DNA of 56,380 bases from Betaproteobacteria bacterium (GTDB taxonomy: Bacteria > Pseudomonadota > Gammaproteobacteria > Burkholderiales > JAEUOS01): assembly GCA_028292405.1 (NCBI GenBank), contig JAQGMJ010000057.1, positions 1 to 56,380 of the forward strand, read 5' to 3'. Position numbers and translations under genes: made by a program. Shown here one piece after another: positions 16,439 to 24,583 of this stretch (position 1 is its first letter; each line of letters starts with the position of its first letter). Under the pieces are notes generated by a model. It saw only the letters and a list, made by a program, of their open reading frames with translations. It did not search any database and was not told where the DNA came from.

Positions 16439-16957
16439 TTATGGCTCGGAATCGACATCGCTTCTTGCCTTCTGAACGTTGGAGTAGAAGACGAAGAACA
16501 TAATTATTGAGCCGAATATGGGAAGTAATACCGCCAGAGCAACACATCCGATGACGCTCTTAGAAAGAGATGAAGCAAGCCGTCCGTAGAAAAACCAGAG
16601 CGCGAAGGATGTAAAGAGCAATCCGTAGACAGCAGGCATCTCGAATTGCGAGTGGGTGAGGACGATTGAAGGGATGAGAAATGCGATCCAAACTACGAAC
16701 ACGGGCCAAACTACTTTCCAAGATTTCTCAACTCTTGGCAATTTGGCTACAAATATTTGTCGTCGCCTTGCTTTCTCCTCGGCCTGCTTTCGGAGGTGGT
16801 CCGCGACGATAGTTGAATCAATTCCGCGCTCTGAAATGATTGCGTCTAAGATCCTATATGCAGCATCGGTTAGTTGATCACTACAGCGAAGCTCCACGAT
16901 TTCTTCATCCGATTTTTCCTTGTAGGTCTCTCTTAAATGCTCCTCATAGCTGGACAT
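16439..16957 (-). CDS. Hypothetical membrane protein
   Basis: 172 aa, clearly lower in GC than the genes around it. The N-terminal 70 residues are soluble and charged (SDEEIVELRCSDQLTDAAYR). Three hydrophobic segments follow: VVWPVFVVWIAFLIPSIVL, AVYGLLFTSFALWFFY and VIGCVALAVLLPIFGSIIMF. The family is not recognised. Composition and position between two aldehyde dehydrogenases, next to dispersed hairpins, suggest a later insertion. Confidence 0.65.
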   Translation of the reverse strand: MSSYEEHLRETYKEKSDEEIVELRCSDQLTDAAYRILDAIISERGIDSTIVADHLRKQAEEKARRRQIFVAKLPRVEKSWKVVWPVFVVWIAFLIPSIVLTHSQFEMPAVYGLLFTSFALWFFYGRLASSLSKSVIGCVALAVLLPIFGSIIMFFVFYSNVQKARSDVDSEP

Positions 16958-16994
16958 GCGATCTTCCTATTTTTCTGATTGAGAACTACGGAAC

Positions 16995-17048
16995 ATCGGG
17001 GTCGGAGTCGTTTTGCGATGAAGCTTGCGAAACGACTCCGACCCCGAT
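16995..17048. repeat. Perfect 19-bp GGGGTC hairpin
   Basis: ATCGGGGTCGGAGTCGTTT (16995-17013) pairs perfectly with 17030-17048 across a 16-bp loop. It is followed on the + strand by TTTTTTCACC, the same flank as copy 2 at 14376-14450. It lies downstream of the dehydrogenase ending at 17080. The T run is on the wrong side for terminating that gene, so it is a dispersed repeat rather than a dedicated terminator. Confidence 0.75.
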
Positions 17049-17079
17049 TTTTTCACCGCGTGCCTTGCGGCGAAGAACC

Positions 17080-18534
17080 TTAGACGGTCTGATGCGTGAT
17101 CAGCTTCGTGTTGAGATACGCCTCGATCGCTTCCGAGCCGCCTTCGGACCCATACCCCGAATCCTTCACCCCGCCGAACGGGATTTCCGGCAGCGCCAGG
17201 CCGTGGTGGTTGATCGAGACCATGCCGCTCTCGAAGGCGCTACCGATGGCCGCGGCCGTTTTCGCCGACGAGGTATAGGCGTACGCGGCGAGGCCCCAGG
17301 GCAGGCGGTTGGCTTCCGCCACCACGCTGTCGAAGTCCTTGAACGGCGCGACCGGGGCGATGGGGCCGAAGGGCTCTTCGTTCATGATGCGCGCGTCCAT
17401 CGAGACGTTGGTCAGCACGGTGGGCTGGAAGAAGAAGCCGGCGTCGCCGATGCGTTTTCCCCCGGCCACAATCTTCGCGCCCTTTTCCACTGCATCTGCA
17501 ACGATGCGTTCCATCGCGCTCACGCGGCGGCCATTGGCCAGCGGGCCCATCTGCGTGGCCGGGTCCATGCCGTCGCCGACCTTCAGATCCTTGGCGTATT
17601 GCGTGAAGGCGTCGAGGAAGCGCTCATAGATTTTTTCCTGCACCAAAAAGCGCGTCGGCGAGACGCACACTTGTCCCGCGTTGCGGAACTTGGCGCCGGC
17701 GAGCATCTTGGCGGCGCGGTCCACATCGGCGTCGTCGAACACGATTGCCGGCGCGTGGCCGCCCAGTTCCATCGTCGCGCGCTTCATGTGCTGGCCGGCC
17801 AGCGCGGCGAGCTGCTTGCCGACGGGCGTGGAGCCGGTGAAGGTGATCTTGCGGATGACCGGGTGGGCGATGAGGTATTCGGAGATCTCGGAAGGTACGC
17901 CGTAGACCAGGCCGATCACGCCGGCGGGAACACCCGCGTCGACAAACGCGCGAATCAGCGCGGCGGGCGAGGCCGGCGTTTCTTCCGGCGCTTTCACGAT
18001 GATCGAGCAGCCCGTCGCCAGCGCGCCACTCAGCTTGCGCACCACCTGGTTGATCGGGAAATTCCACGGCGTGAACGCGGCCACCGGGCCGACCGGCTCC
18101 TTCACCACCATCTGCGTCACGTTGTCCGCGCGCGCGGGGACGATGCGCCCGTAGGCGCGGCGGCCCTCTTCGGCGAACCAGTCGATCAGATCAGCGGCGG
18201 CCAGCGTTTCCATCTTCGCTTCCGCGAAGGGCTTGCCCTGCTCCATCACCATCAGGCGCGCGATCGATTCAGCCCGCTCGCGCATCAGGTCGCCGGCGCG
18301 GCGCATGATCTTGTAGCGGTCGAAGGCCGAGACCTTGCGCCACACCTTGAAGCCCTTGTCGGCCGCGTCCAGCGCCCGGTCCAGGTCCGCGATTTCCGCG
18401 CGCGCGAGGTTGGCCATCGGCTTGCCCGTGGCGGGGTTCAAAATCGGCAGCGTGCGCCCCTGCGCGCCGTTGCACCACTCGCCGTTGATCAGCATTTGCA
18501 CGTCGGCGTACGCGGTCTGGTTCGATTGGGTCAT
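17080..18534 (-). CDS. NAD(P)-dependent succinate-semialdehyde dehydrogenase family protein
   Basis: 484 aa. Asn158 (PWNFP), [11 protein letters not shown] (about 232-242), Glu256 (MELGGHAP) and Cys290 ([12 protein letters not shown]) are the catalytic elements. The MELGGHAP and NAGQVC-x-SPTRF forms, the length and the beginning (QMLINGEW) fit the GabD / glutarate-semialdehyde branch. It oxidises a semialdehyde to a dicarboxylic acid in the cytoplasm. No GABA transaminase is adjacent, so the physiological substrate is open. The ATG is at 18534. Confidence 0.83.
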   Translation of the reverse strand: MTQSNQTAYADVQMLINGEWCNGAQGRTLPILNPATGKPMANLARAEIADLDRALDAADKGFKVWRKVSAFDRYKIMRRAGDLMRERAESIARLMVMEQGKPFAEAKMETLAAADLIDWFAEEGRRAYGRIVPARADNVTQMVVKEPVGPVAAFTPWNFPINQVVRKLSGALATGCSIIVKAPEETPASPAALIRAFVDAGVPAGVIGLVYGVPSEISEYLIAHPVIRKITFTGSTPVGKQLAALAGQHMKRATMELGGHAPAIVFDDADVDRAAKMLAGAKFRNAGQVCVSPTRFLVQEKIYERFLDAFTQYAKDLKVGDGMDPATQMGPLANGRRVSAMERIVADAVEKGAKIVAGGKRIGDAGFFFQPTVLTNVSMDARIMNEEPFGPIAPVAPFKDFDSVVAEANRLPWGLAAYAYTSSAKTAAAIGSAFESGMVSINHHGLALPEIPFGGVKDSGYGSEGGSEAIEAYLNTKLITHQTV

Positions 18535-18706
18535 GGGGGTTCCTTCGGAAAAAGCGTTGAGGGGAATGCGGGTGGGGAGTGCGGGTTAAAGCGCGAATGC
18601 GGTCGGCGCAATCAGCGCCGGGGGAGGAGAAGTTTACTCGCTTGGCACGGGGAAGGTGGGGGATGTATCGGGAAGACTATTTCGCGCCAGCGCCCGGCAG
18701 TCCGCA

Positions 18707-19146
18707 TCACAGATTCCCGCAGACACCCAAAAAGCTGGAGGCAAGATCGCCGAAGTCGCGGCCGGTGCACGAGCAGCATTTTCCGTCCTTCCTTTGTACC
18801 CCGCCTTCGATGCAGGTATCCAGGCACGACGGACCATAGCGTTCGCGGGCCGAGGCCGGCTCGCTGCCCCAGCGCTCGTTCGGGTCCGGCTCGCCTTCCC
18901 GCAGCGTCACCAGCGCCGCCCGGCAGGCGGCGAAGCGCGCGCGCACGTGCGGCCAGGCGGCCACCAGGCCATGCGCCTTGATCATTGGTTGACGGCTTCC
19001 GAGCAGCCGTGGGTGCCGTGCACCACGCCATAGGCGCAGCGGTAACCCTTGTACGGCGACAAAAAGCGCTGGTAGCCGCCGATGGCGGCGCTGGCGAGCG
19101 CCACGCCGAAAGGCTGCGTGATCGCGGCGGGTTTCCACATTGGCAT
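18707..19146 (-). pseudogene. YidD-like membrane insertion factor split by a frameshift
   Basis: The first frame (ATG 19146, stop 18982-18984) reads GGYQRFLSPYKGYRCAYGVV, then HGTHGCSEAVNQ. This is the core of the YidD membrane-insertion efficiency family in its betaproteobacterial form. The expected continuation (IKAHGLVAAWPHVRARFAAC) is in another frame, beginning with an ATG at 18985 that overlaps the stop as ATGA. It ends at 18707 with a Cys-rich tail (CLDTC, CCSC). One missing base would explain the break. Alternatively the two halves are made as coupled peptides through the ATGA overlap. Confidence 0.6.
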
Positions 19147-19256
19147 GCTGTTGTTGTTTGGCCAGGGAGGCGACCAGCTTAGCACTCCCCCTGTCTTGGC
19201 GAGAGTGGGCGATTTTCGCTACAATGCATCGCAATTGCAATGCAGAAGCCACGCCG

Positions 19257-19535
19257 ATGAAAACCGCTACCTTTCCCGCTGTCCGTGTCGAGCCCGAATT
19301 GCGCGAGGCGGCGGAAGATATCTTGCAAGAGGGCGAGACCCTCTCCAGTTTTGTCGAGCAGTCGATTCGTGACAACATCGAGCGCAGGCGGGTGCAGGGC
19401 GAATTCATCCGCCGTGGCCTGGCTTCGCGCGACGAGGCGCGGCGCACCGGCAAATATATATCGGCCGATACCGTGCTGCGCGGGCTGGACGCCAAGCTCA
19501 AGAAAGCGCGGTCCAAAAGCAAGGCCAAAGCTTGA
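19257..19535 (+). CDS. YlcI/YnfO-type antitoxin
   Basis: 92 aa. The start KTATFPAVRVEPELREAAED, followed by LSSFVEQSIRDNIERRR, is a ribbon-helix-helix style DNA-binding protein of the YlcI/YnfO kind. These are found as partners of ParE/RelE toxins. The toxin frame begins inside its stop codon, so translation is coupled. It should repress its own promoter and neutralise the toxin. Start ATG 19257 is the first Met that leaves the conserved N-terminus. Confidence 0.78.
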   Translation: MKTATFPAVRVEPELREAAEDILQEGETLSSFVEQSIRDNIERRRVQGEFIRRGLASRDEARRTGKYISADTVLRGLDAKLKKARSKSKAKA

Positions 19536-19831
19536 GCTTCAAGGTCCGCTTTACCGGAGCGGCCAACGAAGACCTGGAACGCCTTTACGATTTCCTGCTG
19601 GAACACGACCTGGCGGCCGCCGAGCGCGCGCGCGATGCGATTGTCCAGGCGATGGCGTTTCTGCGCGAATTTCCATTCGCTTGCCGCAAGGCCGCGGATG
19701 GCGACCCCTTCCTGCGCGAACTGGTCATCCCCTTCGGCTCCGCCGGCTACGTCGCGCTATTCGAGATCGAAGACAGCAAGACGGTGACAGTGGTCGCGAT
19801 TCGTCATCAGCGCGAAGACGACTATCATTGA
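19532..19831 (+). CDS. ParE/RelE-family toxin
   Basis: 99 aa. The pattern VRFTGAANEDLERLYDFLLE near the start, an Arg-Lys central part (FACRKAADG) and the C-terminal ALFEIEDSKTVTVVAIRHQRE match ParE/RelE toxins, which poison gyrase or cut mRNA. It starts at a TTG (19532) that overlaps the antitoxin stop by four bases (TTGA). Intact length suggests a working toxin. Confidence 0.82.
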   Translation: MSFKVRFTGAANEDLERLYDFLLEHDLAAAERARDAIVQAMAFLREFPFACRKAADGDPFLRELVIPFGSAGYVALFEIEDSKTVTVVAIRHQREDDYH

Positions 19832-19897
19832 ATTCCCGCTTCTAAAGATTGCTCCGCGCAGCGCCTAATGCCTGGGACGTGCCCGCGCCGCGCAACC

Positions 19898-20254
19898 TCA
19901 CCCCGCCAGCCACTCCCCCGCGCCATCCAGCAAGGTCAACCGCAGCAGCACCCCCGCGCTTTTCAGCGTCGCGACGCCGCCGCGCCTGAAACCGCGCGAG
20001 CGGAAGAAATACACCGGCAGGCCGATGAGCGCCAGCGCCGCCACGCCCACGTTCTGCAGCGACCCCGCGCGAAAGCGCTGCTCGCGCTTGTCGACGTAAT
20101 ACCAGCAGTAGATCAGCGGCATCCACAGCACGCCTTCGGCGATGGACCATTTGCCCCACGGGTCGCCGTCGACGCGGCCGGTGATCAGGGCCTCGGCGAT
20201 CGGGCAGAGGAGGGAGAGCAGGGCCAGGGCGATGAGGGAGAGGCGCTTGGTCAT
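19898..20254 (-). CDS. Hypothetical membrane protein
   Basis: 118 aa from ATG 20254. Hydrophobic segments LSLIALALLSLLCPIAEAL, an amphipathic WSIAEGVLWMPLIYCWYY and VGVAALALIGLPVYFF suggest three membrane passes. The family is not recognised. The frame is open further upstream through the palindrome at 20286-20312, but that part looks like repeat DNA. It lies between two toxin-antitoxin modules. Confidence 0.6.
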   Translation of the reverse strand: MTKRLSLIALALLSLLCPIAEALITGRVDGDPWGKWSIAEGVLWMPLIYCWYYVDKREQRFRAGSLQNVGVAALALIGLPVYFFRSRGFRRGGVATLKSAGVLLRLTLLDGAGEWLAG

Positions 20255-20285
20255 GGGGCGTGCTGGGACGAACCAAACCTCATTA

Positions 20286-20312
20286 TTTGAGGTCACGATC
20301 GATGACCTCAAA
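20286..20312. promoter_or_regulatory. TTTGAGGTCA palindrome (copy A)
   Basis: TTTGAGGTCA (20286-20295) is inverted at 20303-20312 with a 7-bp centre CGATCGA. It lies between the end of brnA and the membrane protein start. The same arms occur inside the ORF6N gene at 23278-23304. The role is unknown; an operator or a fragment of an ORF6N gene are possible. Confidence 0.5.
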
Positions 20313-20314
20313 CT

Positions 20315-20617
20315 TCACCGCGAATGCCGCGCCACATAGGCGCGCAGCACGCTATCCATGCGCGATTGCCAGCCTTCGCCGGTGGACTTGAAGTACTCCA
20401 GCACTTCCGCGCTGTAGCGGATCGAGACGAGCTGCTTGGGCGAGAGGGTCTTCGGCCGTCCGCGCAAAGTGCGCAGGGGAACCATCTTTTTCAGTTGCGC
20501 GGCAGTCAACGGCTGCGCGTCCGGGTCCGACTTGGCGGCGGCGCGGATGGCGGCGTCTTCCTTCAGCGTCGGCATGCGGATCGCCGGACGCTTGGCGGCT
20601 TTAGCAGTTTTCGACAT
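20315..20617 (-). CDS. brnA: BrnA antitoxin
   Basis: 100 aa. A Lys/Ala-rich start is followed by RGRPKTLSPKQLVSIRYSAE, then VLEYFKSTGEGWQSRMDSVL. This is the ribbon-helix-helix region that defines BrnA. It binds BrnT and represses the operon. The gene overlaps the end of brnT by 17 bp, the standard brnT-brnA order. The palindrome at 20888-20905 is the probable operator. Confidence 0.88.
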   Translation of the reverse strand: MSKTAKAAKRPAIRMPTLKEDAAIRAAAKSDPDAQPLTAAQLKKMVPLRTLRGRPKTLSPKQLVSIRYSAEVLEYFKSTGEGWQSRMDSVLRAYVARHSR

Positions 20618-20885
20618 AGTGTTTCACCTCGTTGCGGGTGGCGCGGCGCAGGCTGATGATGCGGCGCACTTCCGCCCCTTCGTCATCCGCGCGGTCCACG
20701 AAAACCACGTAGTAGAGCGTGCTGGTCTCCGGCGCCAGCGCGATCATGCGCATCTCGTCATACTCGAAACGCTGATCCAGCCAGACCAGGGCCGCGTCCG
20801 AGTCGAGTTCCGCCGCGAGAACCAGCGAGACGCCGTGCTTGGCGATGTTGCCTGCATCCTTGGCGGGATCGAACTCGATCTGCAT
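20601..20885 (-). CDS. brnT: BrnT toxin
   Basis: 94 aa from ATG 20885. It opens with QIEFDPAKDAGNIAKHGVSL and continues with RMIALAPE and RRIISLRRATRNEVKHY, the order of BrnT ribonuclease toxins, which have a RelE-like fold. The length is normal. It is transcribed directly from the 18-bp palindrome upstream, and its partner BrnA overlaps its 3' end. Confidence 0.88.
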   Translation of the reverse strand: MQIEFDPAKDAGNIAKHGVSLVLAAELDSDAALVWLDQRFEYDEMRMIALAPETSTLYYVVFVDRADDEGAEVRRIISLRRATRNEVKHYVENC

Positions 20886-20887
20886 AA

Positions 20888-20905
20888 TTATTGTAGCTAC
20901 AATAA
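20888..20905. promoter_or_regulatory. brnTA operator palindrome
   Basis: TTATTGTAGCTACAATAA is a perfect 18-bp palindrome ending three bases before the brnT start codon. Its position and symmetry fit autoregulation by BrnA. Confidence 0.75.
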
Positions 20906-21019
20906 AGCAGGGTGTCAACAGCGGGAAAGCGTCGCGCCCTTGCGCATCAGCCCCCGCCTGCGTGCAGCGCCGCTTCCCCGGCGTGTGTCAGCCGGCTCTG
21001 GTCGTGGGGTGGGGCAGGT

Positions 21020-22267
21020 TCACGCGGCCTTGCGGGTTGCCTGCAGGGTTGCTCGTCTGGGAATATACAAGTACCAAGTCAGAAACCCCAGCAATGCCAG
21101 GTTGGCCAGGTTCGAGGCGACGCCCACTTCAAACGCCAGATCATAGGAGCCGGAGTGATCGTAAAGAAAGCCGGCAAGCCAGCCGCCCGTCGCCATGCCC
21201 GTGCCGGTCATCAACAGCATGACGGGCACGCGCCAGTAAGCCTCGTTGGTGGGGAACAGCTCGCGAACCGCAAGCGCATAAGCCGGAATCAGCGCACTGA
21301 AGCCCAGGCCGAAGGCGATCGAAACCGCGAACAGTCCGAATTGCTCCTGCACGAAAAGGTAGCCGGACACGGCCGCCGCCTGCAGGAACGAGCTGATCAG
21401 CGCGGTGCGGATGCCGCCTATCCTGTCGGAGGCAAGACCCCAAGCCTGCCGGCTGATGAAGGCCACCGTCAGCAATACGGACAACATCGCGGCCCCCACT
21501 GTCGGGGCGATGCCCCTGTCCGAGCACAGGGCCACGAGATGGCCCTGCGGCATTGCCATCGGCACGCAGCAAAGAAATGCGGCGGCCGCGGTGACCAAAA
21601 ACACCAGGCGGTGATTGCGGCCGGCGAGAAGGGGCGAGGCGCCTCCGGCGTTTGCGCCCGCGGCGCCCTGGCTCGGCGCGGGCGCCGGCGGGAGGAAGAA
21701 CCCGGCCAGCAACAAGACAAGAACAACTTCGAGAGCGCCATAGCTGAGCATGGTCGCGCGCCAGCCCCAGGCCGCGGTGACCTTCTCGAAAACCACGGGC
21801 CAGCAGATCCCGGCGATGTAGTTCCCGCTGGAGAGAAGCGCCAGCGCGGACCCGCGCCGCCGCGCGAACCAGTGGGACACATACACGTACAGCGGCGCGT
21901 TCAGCCCGCCGATGCCCAGCACGCCGACGAAAAGCCCGTGGCCCAGCCAGAATTGCCAGGGGTGTCCGAGCGTGGAGATGGCGAGGCCGATGCCGACGCT
22001 GACCGCGCCGCCCATCACCGTCCATCGCACGCCGAAGCGGTCGGCCAGCCGCCCCATCACCAGGCCGCCGACCGCGGACCCCAGCCACGCCAGCGAACTG
22101 CCGAGTGCCGGCACGGTCCGCACGCCGCCCATGTCTTGCGCGATCGCCTTCAGGCTCACGGTCGACACCAGCGGCGCGCCGAAGGAAAGCCCGAGGCACA
22201 CCACGGCTACGATGGCTGCCCCCCAGGCGGTACGTGTGTCGATGAGGGAGGTCGGGCTGGTTTTCAT
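21020..22267 (-). CDS. MFS transporter
   Basis: 415 aa from ATG 22267. About twelve hydrophobic segments and the loop 2-3 signature GRLADRFGVR mark a major facilitator. A second, weaker copy of that motif is at SDRIGGIRT in the second half. Substrate is not readable; the general style is that of monocarboxylate / oxalate-formate type permeases. The frame continues upstream of 22267 without membrane character, so that Met is preferred. The reverse-strand genes after it (from 22359) are divided from it by 91 bp. Confidence 0.82.
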   Translation of the reverse strand: MKTSPTSLIDTRTAWGAAIVAVVCLGLSFGAPLVSTVSLKAIAQDMGGVRTVPALGSSLAWLGSAVGGLVMGRLADRFGVRWTVMGGAVSVGIGLAISTLGHPWQFWLGHGLFVGVLGIGGLNAPLYVYVSHWFARRRGSALALLSSGNYIAGICWPVVFEKVTAAWGWRATMLSYGALEVVLVLLLAGFFLPPAPAPSQGAAGANAGGASPLLAGRNHRLVFLVTAAAAFLCCVPMAMPQGHLVALCSDRGIAPTVGAAMLSVLLTVAFISRQAWGLASDRIGGIRTALISSFLQAAAVSGYLFVQEQFGLFAVSIAFGLGFSALIPAYALAVRELFPTNEAYWRVPVMLLMTGTGMATGGWLAGFLYDHSGSYDLAFEVGVASNLANLALLGFLTWYLYIPRRATLQATRKAA

Positions 22268-22358
22268 TTTTCTAAGGAGCGCGTGGCGTGGCGCAAGTGA
22301 ACCGCAAGCCCAAGCGCCGTGCCCGGGATTACGCAAGACAGACTTGGTACGCCCGGCC

Positions 22359-22616
22359 TCAGTTCTTTGCCTTCGGGTTGTATACAATAAACTGCGGCGC
22401 CCTGGCAAAGCCTTTTTGCTGATCCATCAGATGGACGTGGCTGAAGTTATTGCCCGCCTCTTCCGCCGCCTCCATTTCGCGCGCGGCGTTTTCGATGAAG
22501 GCGGCGATCCTGCGCAACTGGGCGGGCGTGGCCACCAGCGTTACCTCGGCCATTTTTTCAGGCGTGCCGCTGTCGGCGTTGCGGGCTTTCTGGGTGTAGC
22601 CGTAGAGCTTCATCAT
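22359..22616 (-). CDS. Imm32-like small protein
   Basis: 85 aa. The pattern MAEVTLVATPAQLRRIAAF, then IENAAREMEAAEEAGNNFSH and VHLMDQ resembles Imm32 immunity proteins (xVTLxASPEELRxxAxFLxxAAxEM, then a H-x-H-L pair). It begins one base past the stop of the ribbon-helix-helix gene and is the last of three tightly packed genes. No matching polymorphic toxin is in view, so immunity is an inference from the family resemblance only. Confidence 0.55.
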   Translation of the reverse strand: MMKLYGYTQKARNADSGTPEKMAEVTLVATPAQLRRIAAFIENAAREMEAAEEAGNNFSHVHLMDQQKGFARAPQFIVYNPKAKN

Positions 22617-22617
22617 C

Positions 22618-22896
22618 TCAAGCCGCGTCCAGCGCCTTGTCGATCACCTTCTTCGACACGCCGCTTTCCTTCAGTGCGCGGGCGATGGCTTCGATGTCGG
22701 GGCGGTCGAGCTCTTCGGGGTCGGCGCGCATGCCCCGGCTGACGTAATAGCGCATCAGGCCCTGGTAGCCGGAAAAGCCCTTCGCCTCGGCGATCTCCTT
22801 CAGCTCCTCGATCATCTGCGCGGGCAGGCGCATGCTGGTGGCGGCCATCGGCGCGTCTTTCACCAGGCGTTTCTTGATGCGGTTGACGGCTCTCAC
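22618..22896 (-). CDS. Ribbon-helix-helix (CopG-type) antitoxin-like protein
   Basis: 92 aa. AATSMRLPAQMIEELKEIAE followed by GFSGYQGLMRYYVSRGM is a ribbon-helix-helix DNA-binding fold. A C-terminal helix (RALKESGVSKKVIDKALDAA) may bind a partner. It overlaps the ORF6N gene by four bases (ATGA) and is followed directly by the Imm32-like gene. No standard toxin adjoins it, so the partner may be one of these two neighbours. Confidence 0.65.
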   Translation of the reverse strand: MRAVNRIKKRLVKDAPMAATSMRLPAQMIEELKEIAEAKGFSGYQGLMRYYVSRGMRADPEELDRPDIEAIARALKESGVSKKVIDKALDAA

Positions 22897-23498
22897 GATT
22901 TGCGTCCCTTCGCGGCAGCCCTGGCACCTTTGCTTTTGGTGCTTTTCTCCTCGGTGACAAAGCCGATCGGCCGCTTCGGCGGGTCGGGCGGCGTCATCAA
23001 CTGGCGGATGGCCTCGAGCACCTGCTTTAATTGCGCGCGTGTATTTTGGGCCAGCGTGTCGTGCCGCAGCGAGAGAGCCTCGGTCTTCTCTTCAAGCTCG
23101 GAGAGGCGCTTGGCAAGCTCGCCATGGGAGGCGGCAAGTTCGCGCACCCGCACGAAGGTGCGCATGACTTCGATGTTCACGGCGATGGCGCGCGGGCTGC
23201 CGAGCACTGAAGAGAGCATGGCGACGCCCTGCTCGGTGAATGCGTAGGGCGGGGTGCGCCGGCCGCCGCGGCCAACGTTTGAGGTCACAATTTGTGACCT
23301 CAAAGCCGTGAACTCCACCGCCGACAAGCGAAACATGAAATCGGCCGGGAAACGGGCGAGGTTGCGCTTGACTGCCTGCACCAAAACTTTGGTCGGTACT
23401 TCGTAGAGTTCAGCCAGATCGCTATCGAGCATGACCCGCTGCTCGCGCAATTCACGTATGCGTCCACCGATCAGGGTTTGAGTTGCAGAAGCAGGCAT
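22893..23498 (-). CDS. ORF6N-domain DNA-binding protein
   Basis: 201 aa. The ORF6N domain spans about residues 8-125: IRELREQRVMLDSDLAELYE, VKRNLARFPADFMFRL, PPYAFTEQGVAMLSSVL, then NIEVMRTFVRV. A coiled coil (ELAKRLSELEEKTEAL) and a basic tail follow. ORF6N is a KilA-N-related domain of phages and accessory islands. A perfect 13-bp inverted repeat lies within the codons for LRSQIVTSN (23278-23304). It heads a three-gene string with translational coupling. Confidence 0.82.
   Translation of the reverse strand: MPASATQTLIGGRIRELREQRVMLDSDLAELYEVPTKVLVQAVKRNLARFPADFMFRLSAVEFTALRSQIVTSNVGRGGRRTPPYAFTEQGVAMLSSVLGSPRAIAVNIEVMRTFVRVRELAASHGELAKRLSELEEKTEALSLRHDTLAQNTRAQLKQVLEAIRQLMTPPDPPKRPIGFVTEEKSTKSKGARAAAKGRKS
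23278..23304. promoter_or_regulatory. TTTGAGGTCACAA palindrome (copy B, inside ORF6N gene)
   Basis: TTTGAGGTCACAA (23278-23290) and TTGTGACCTCAAA (23292-23304) are separated by one base. The element is inside the ORF6N coding region. The same outer arms occur at 20286-20312. Confidence 0.6.
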
Positions 23499-23534
23499 CG
23501 GAATTTACCGTTCGGCTTGGAGGGCGGACTCGTA

Positions 23535-23897
23535 TCAGGGTTTGCGTTTGGGCGGCTTTGGCCCGATCAATCCCACACGCAGCCCGTGATCTTCCGCGCC
23601 CGCTTTCCACCAGCGTGCTTTGCCTGGAATGCGCGCGGCCTCTTCCGGATCCTCGGGGCCGCCTCGCTTGATCGCCCATGCCTGCTTTGGCGTCAGCTTG
23701 CGGACGCCGCAATGGACCAGGCTGCAAGATCGGGGAAACGAGCCATCGATGAGCGAAACGCCCCAGATGTCGTCGTTCTTGTAGTCGATGCCAAGACACA
23801 GCACCGGATGGTAGCTGCAACTCTCATAGATGTCACCGGGCTTGATGCGGAGTTGCCTTTGCGCGCGGCGCATCGCGGTATCGAAAGCTTTTCCCAT
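23535..23897 (-). CDS. Hypothetical protein
   Basis: 120 aa from ATG 23897. The N-terminus is basic (MGKAFDTAMRRAQRQLRIKP); the middle reads YESCSYHPVLCLGIDYKNDD IWGVSLIDGS in continuous order. A basic Pro/Lys tail ends it. No signal peptide or membrane segment is present. Family not recognised. It sits between the ORF6N operon and the phage-type repressor, all on the minus strand. Confidence 0.55.
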   Translation of the reverse strand: MGKAFDTAMRRAQRQLRIKPGDIYESCSYHPVLCLGIDYKNDDIWGVSLIDGSFPRSCSLVHCGVRKLTPKQAWAIKRGGPEDPEEAARIPGKARWWKAGAEDHGLRVGLIGPKPPKRKP

Positions 23898-23938
23898 GAT
23901 CAACGCCACGCCGGCTCGCCTGCCTTCGGCCGGCACCG

Positions 23939-24583
23939 CTACTCCGGCTCCCCCTTATATATCACCGTCCCCAGCACCTTGAACTTCTCGAAGATCGGCG
24001 GGAACTGCGGGTTCAGGGGCTTGAGGAAAACGCGTCCCGCGTCTTCCGTGTACACCTTGAAGGTCACCTCGTCGTTGCCGTCGATCTTGGCGATGATGCG
24101 CTCGCCGTTGTGCGGGCTGCGGCGGTTCGGGTCGACGAAGATGATGCAGCCGTCCGGGTAGCTCTTCGGCCCGCCGGGGTTGACCATCGAGTCGCCGCGC
24201 ACGCGCAGCGCGTAGACGTTGCGGCTGGCGCGCACCGGGGAGTCGAGCCACTCTTCGGCGTCGCCCGGCGCATAGGGGTCGGCGGCCGGTTTCCAGTCGC
24301 CGGCCTGCACCCAGCTGATCAGCGGCACGCGGCCCTCGTGCATCGCCGGGCCGGCCTCGACGTTGGCGTCGATGCCCTTCGGCCCGCGGCCCTTTTCCAG
24401 CCAGTTGCGGTTCACCCCCAGCGCGATGGCCAGCTCGCCGGAGAAGCGGCTGGAGAGCGAGTCGCGGCTTTCCAGGTTCGAAATGCCGACCTGGCTGATG
24501 GAGTGCCTGAGCATGGACGAGAGCTCCGCCTGTGAAAGGCCGAGTTCCGTCCGTCTTTGTTTAACGCGCGCGCCGAGTGCCAT
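23939..24583 (-). CDS. CI/LexA-like phage repressor (HTH plus S24 peptidase)
   Basis: 214 aa. A Cro/C1-type helix-turn-helix occupies residues 1-60 (VKQRRTELGLSQAELSSML). The S24 self-cleavage domain has a likely cleavage site at A94-G95 (VQAGDW), Ser132 (VRGDSMVNPGG) and Lys166 (IIAKID). Such repressors keep the lytic cassette silent and cut themselves when RecA filaments form. It diverges from the Cro-like gene at 24835 across an operator-rich gap. Confidence 0.88.
   Translation of the reverse strand: MALGARVKQRRTELGLSQAELSSMLRHSISQVGISNLESRDSLSSRFSGELAIALGVNRNWLEKGRGPKGIDANVEAGPAMHEGRVPLISWVQAGDWKPAADPYAPGDAEEWLDSPVRASRNVYALRVRGDSMVNPGGPKSYPDGCIIFVDPNRRSPHNGERIIAKIDGNDEVTFKVYTEDAGRVFLKPLNPQFPPIFEKFKVLGTVIYKGEPE

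Noticed and set aside
14805..16547. A 580-codon minus-strand frame opposite the aldehyde dehydrogenase at 14832
   Set aside because: High-GC mirror of a real gene; it has no family features and an Arg/Gly/His-biased composition.
16995..17048. The perfect hairpin as a terminator of the semialdehyde dehydrogenase
   Set aside because: The T run is on the opposite strand, and near-identical hairpins with the same flank occur elsewhere, so it is a dispersed repeat.
16840..18981. A 713-codon + strand frame opposite the semialdehyde dehydrogenase
   Set aside because: Same mirror effect; the true gene on the minus strand has all catalytic residues.
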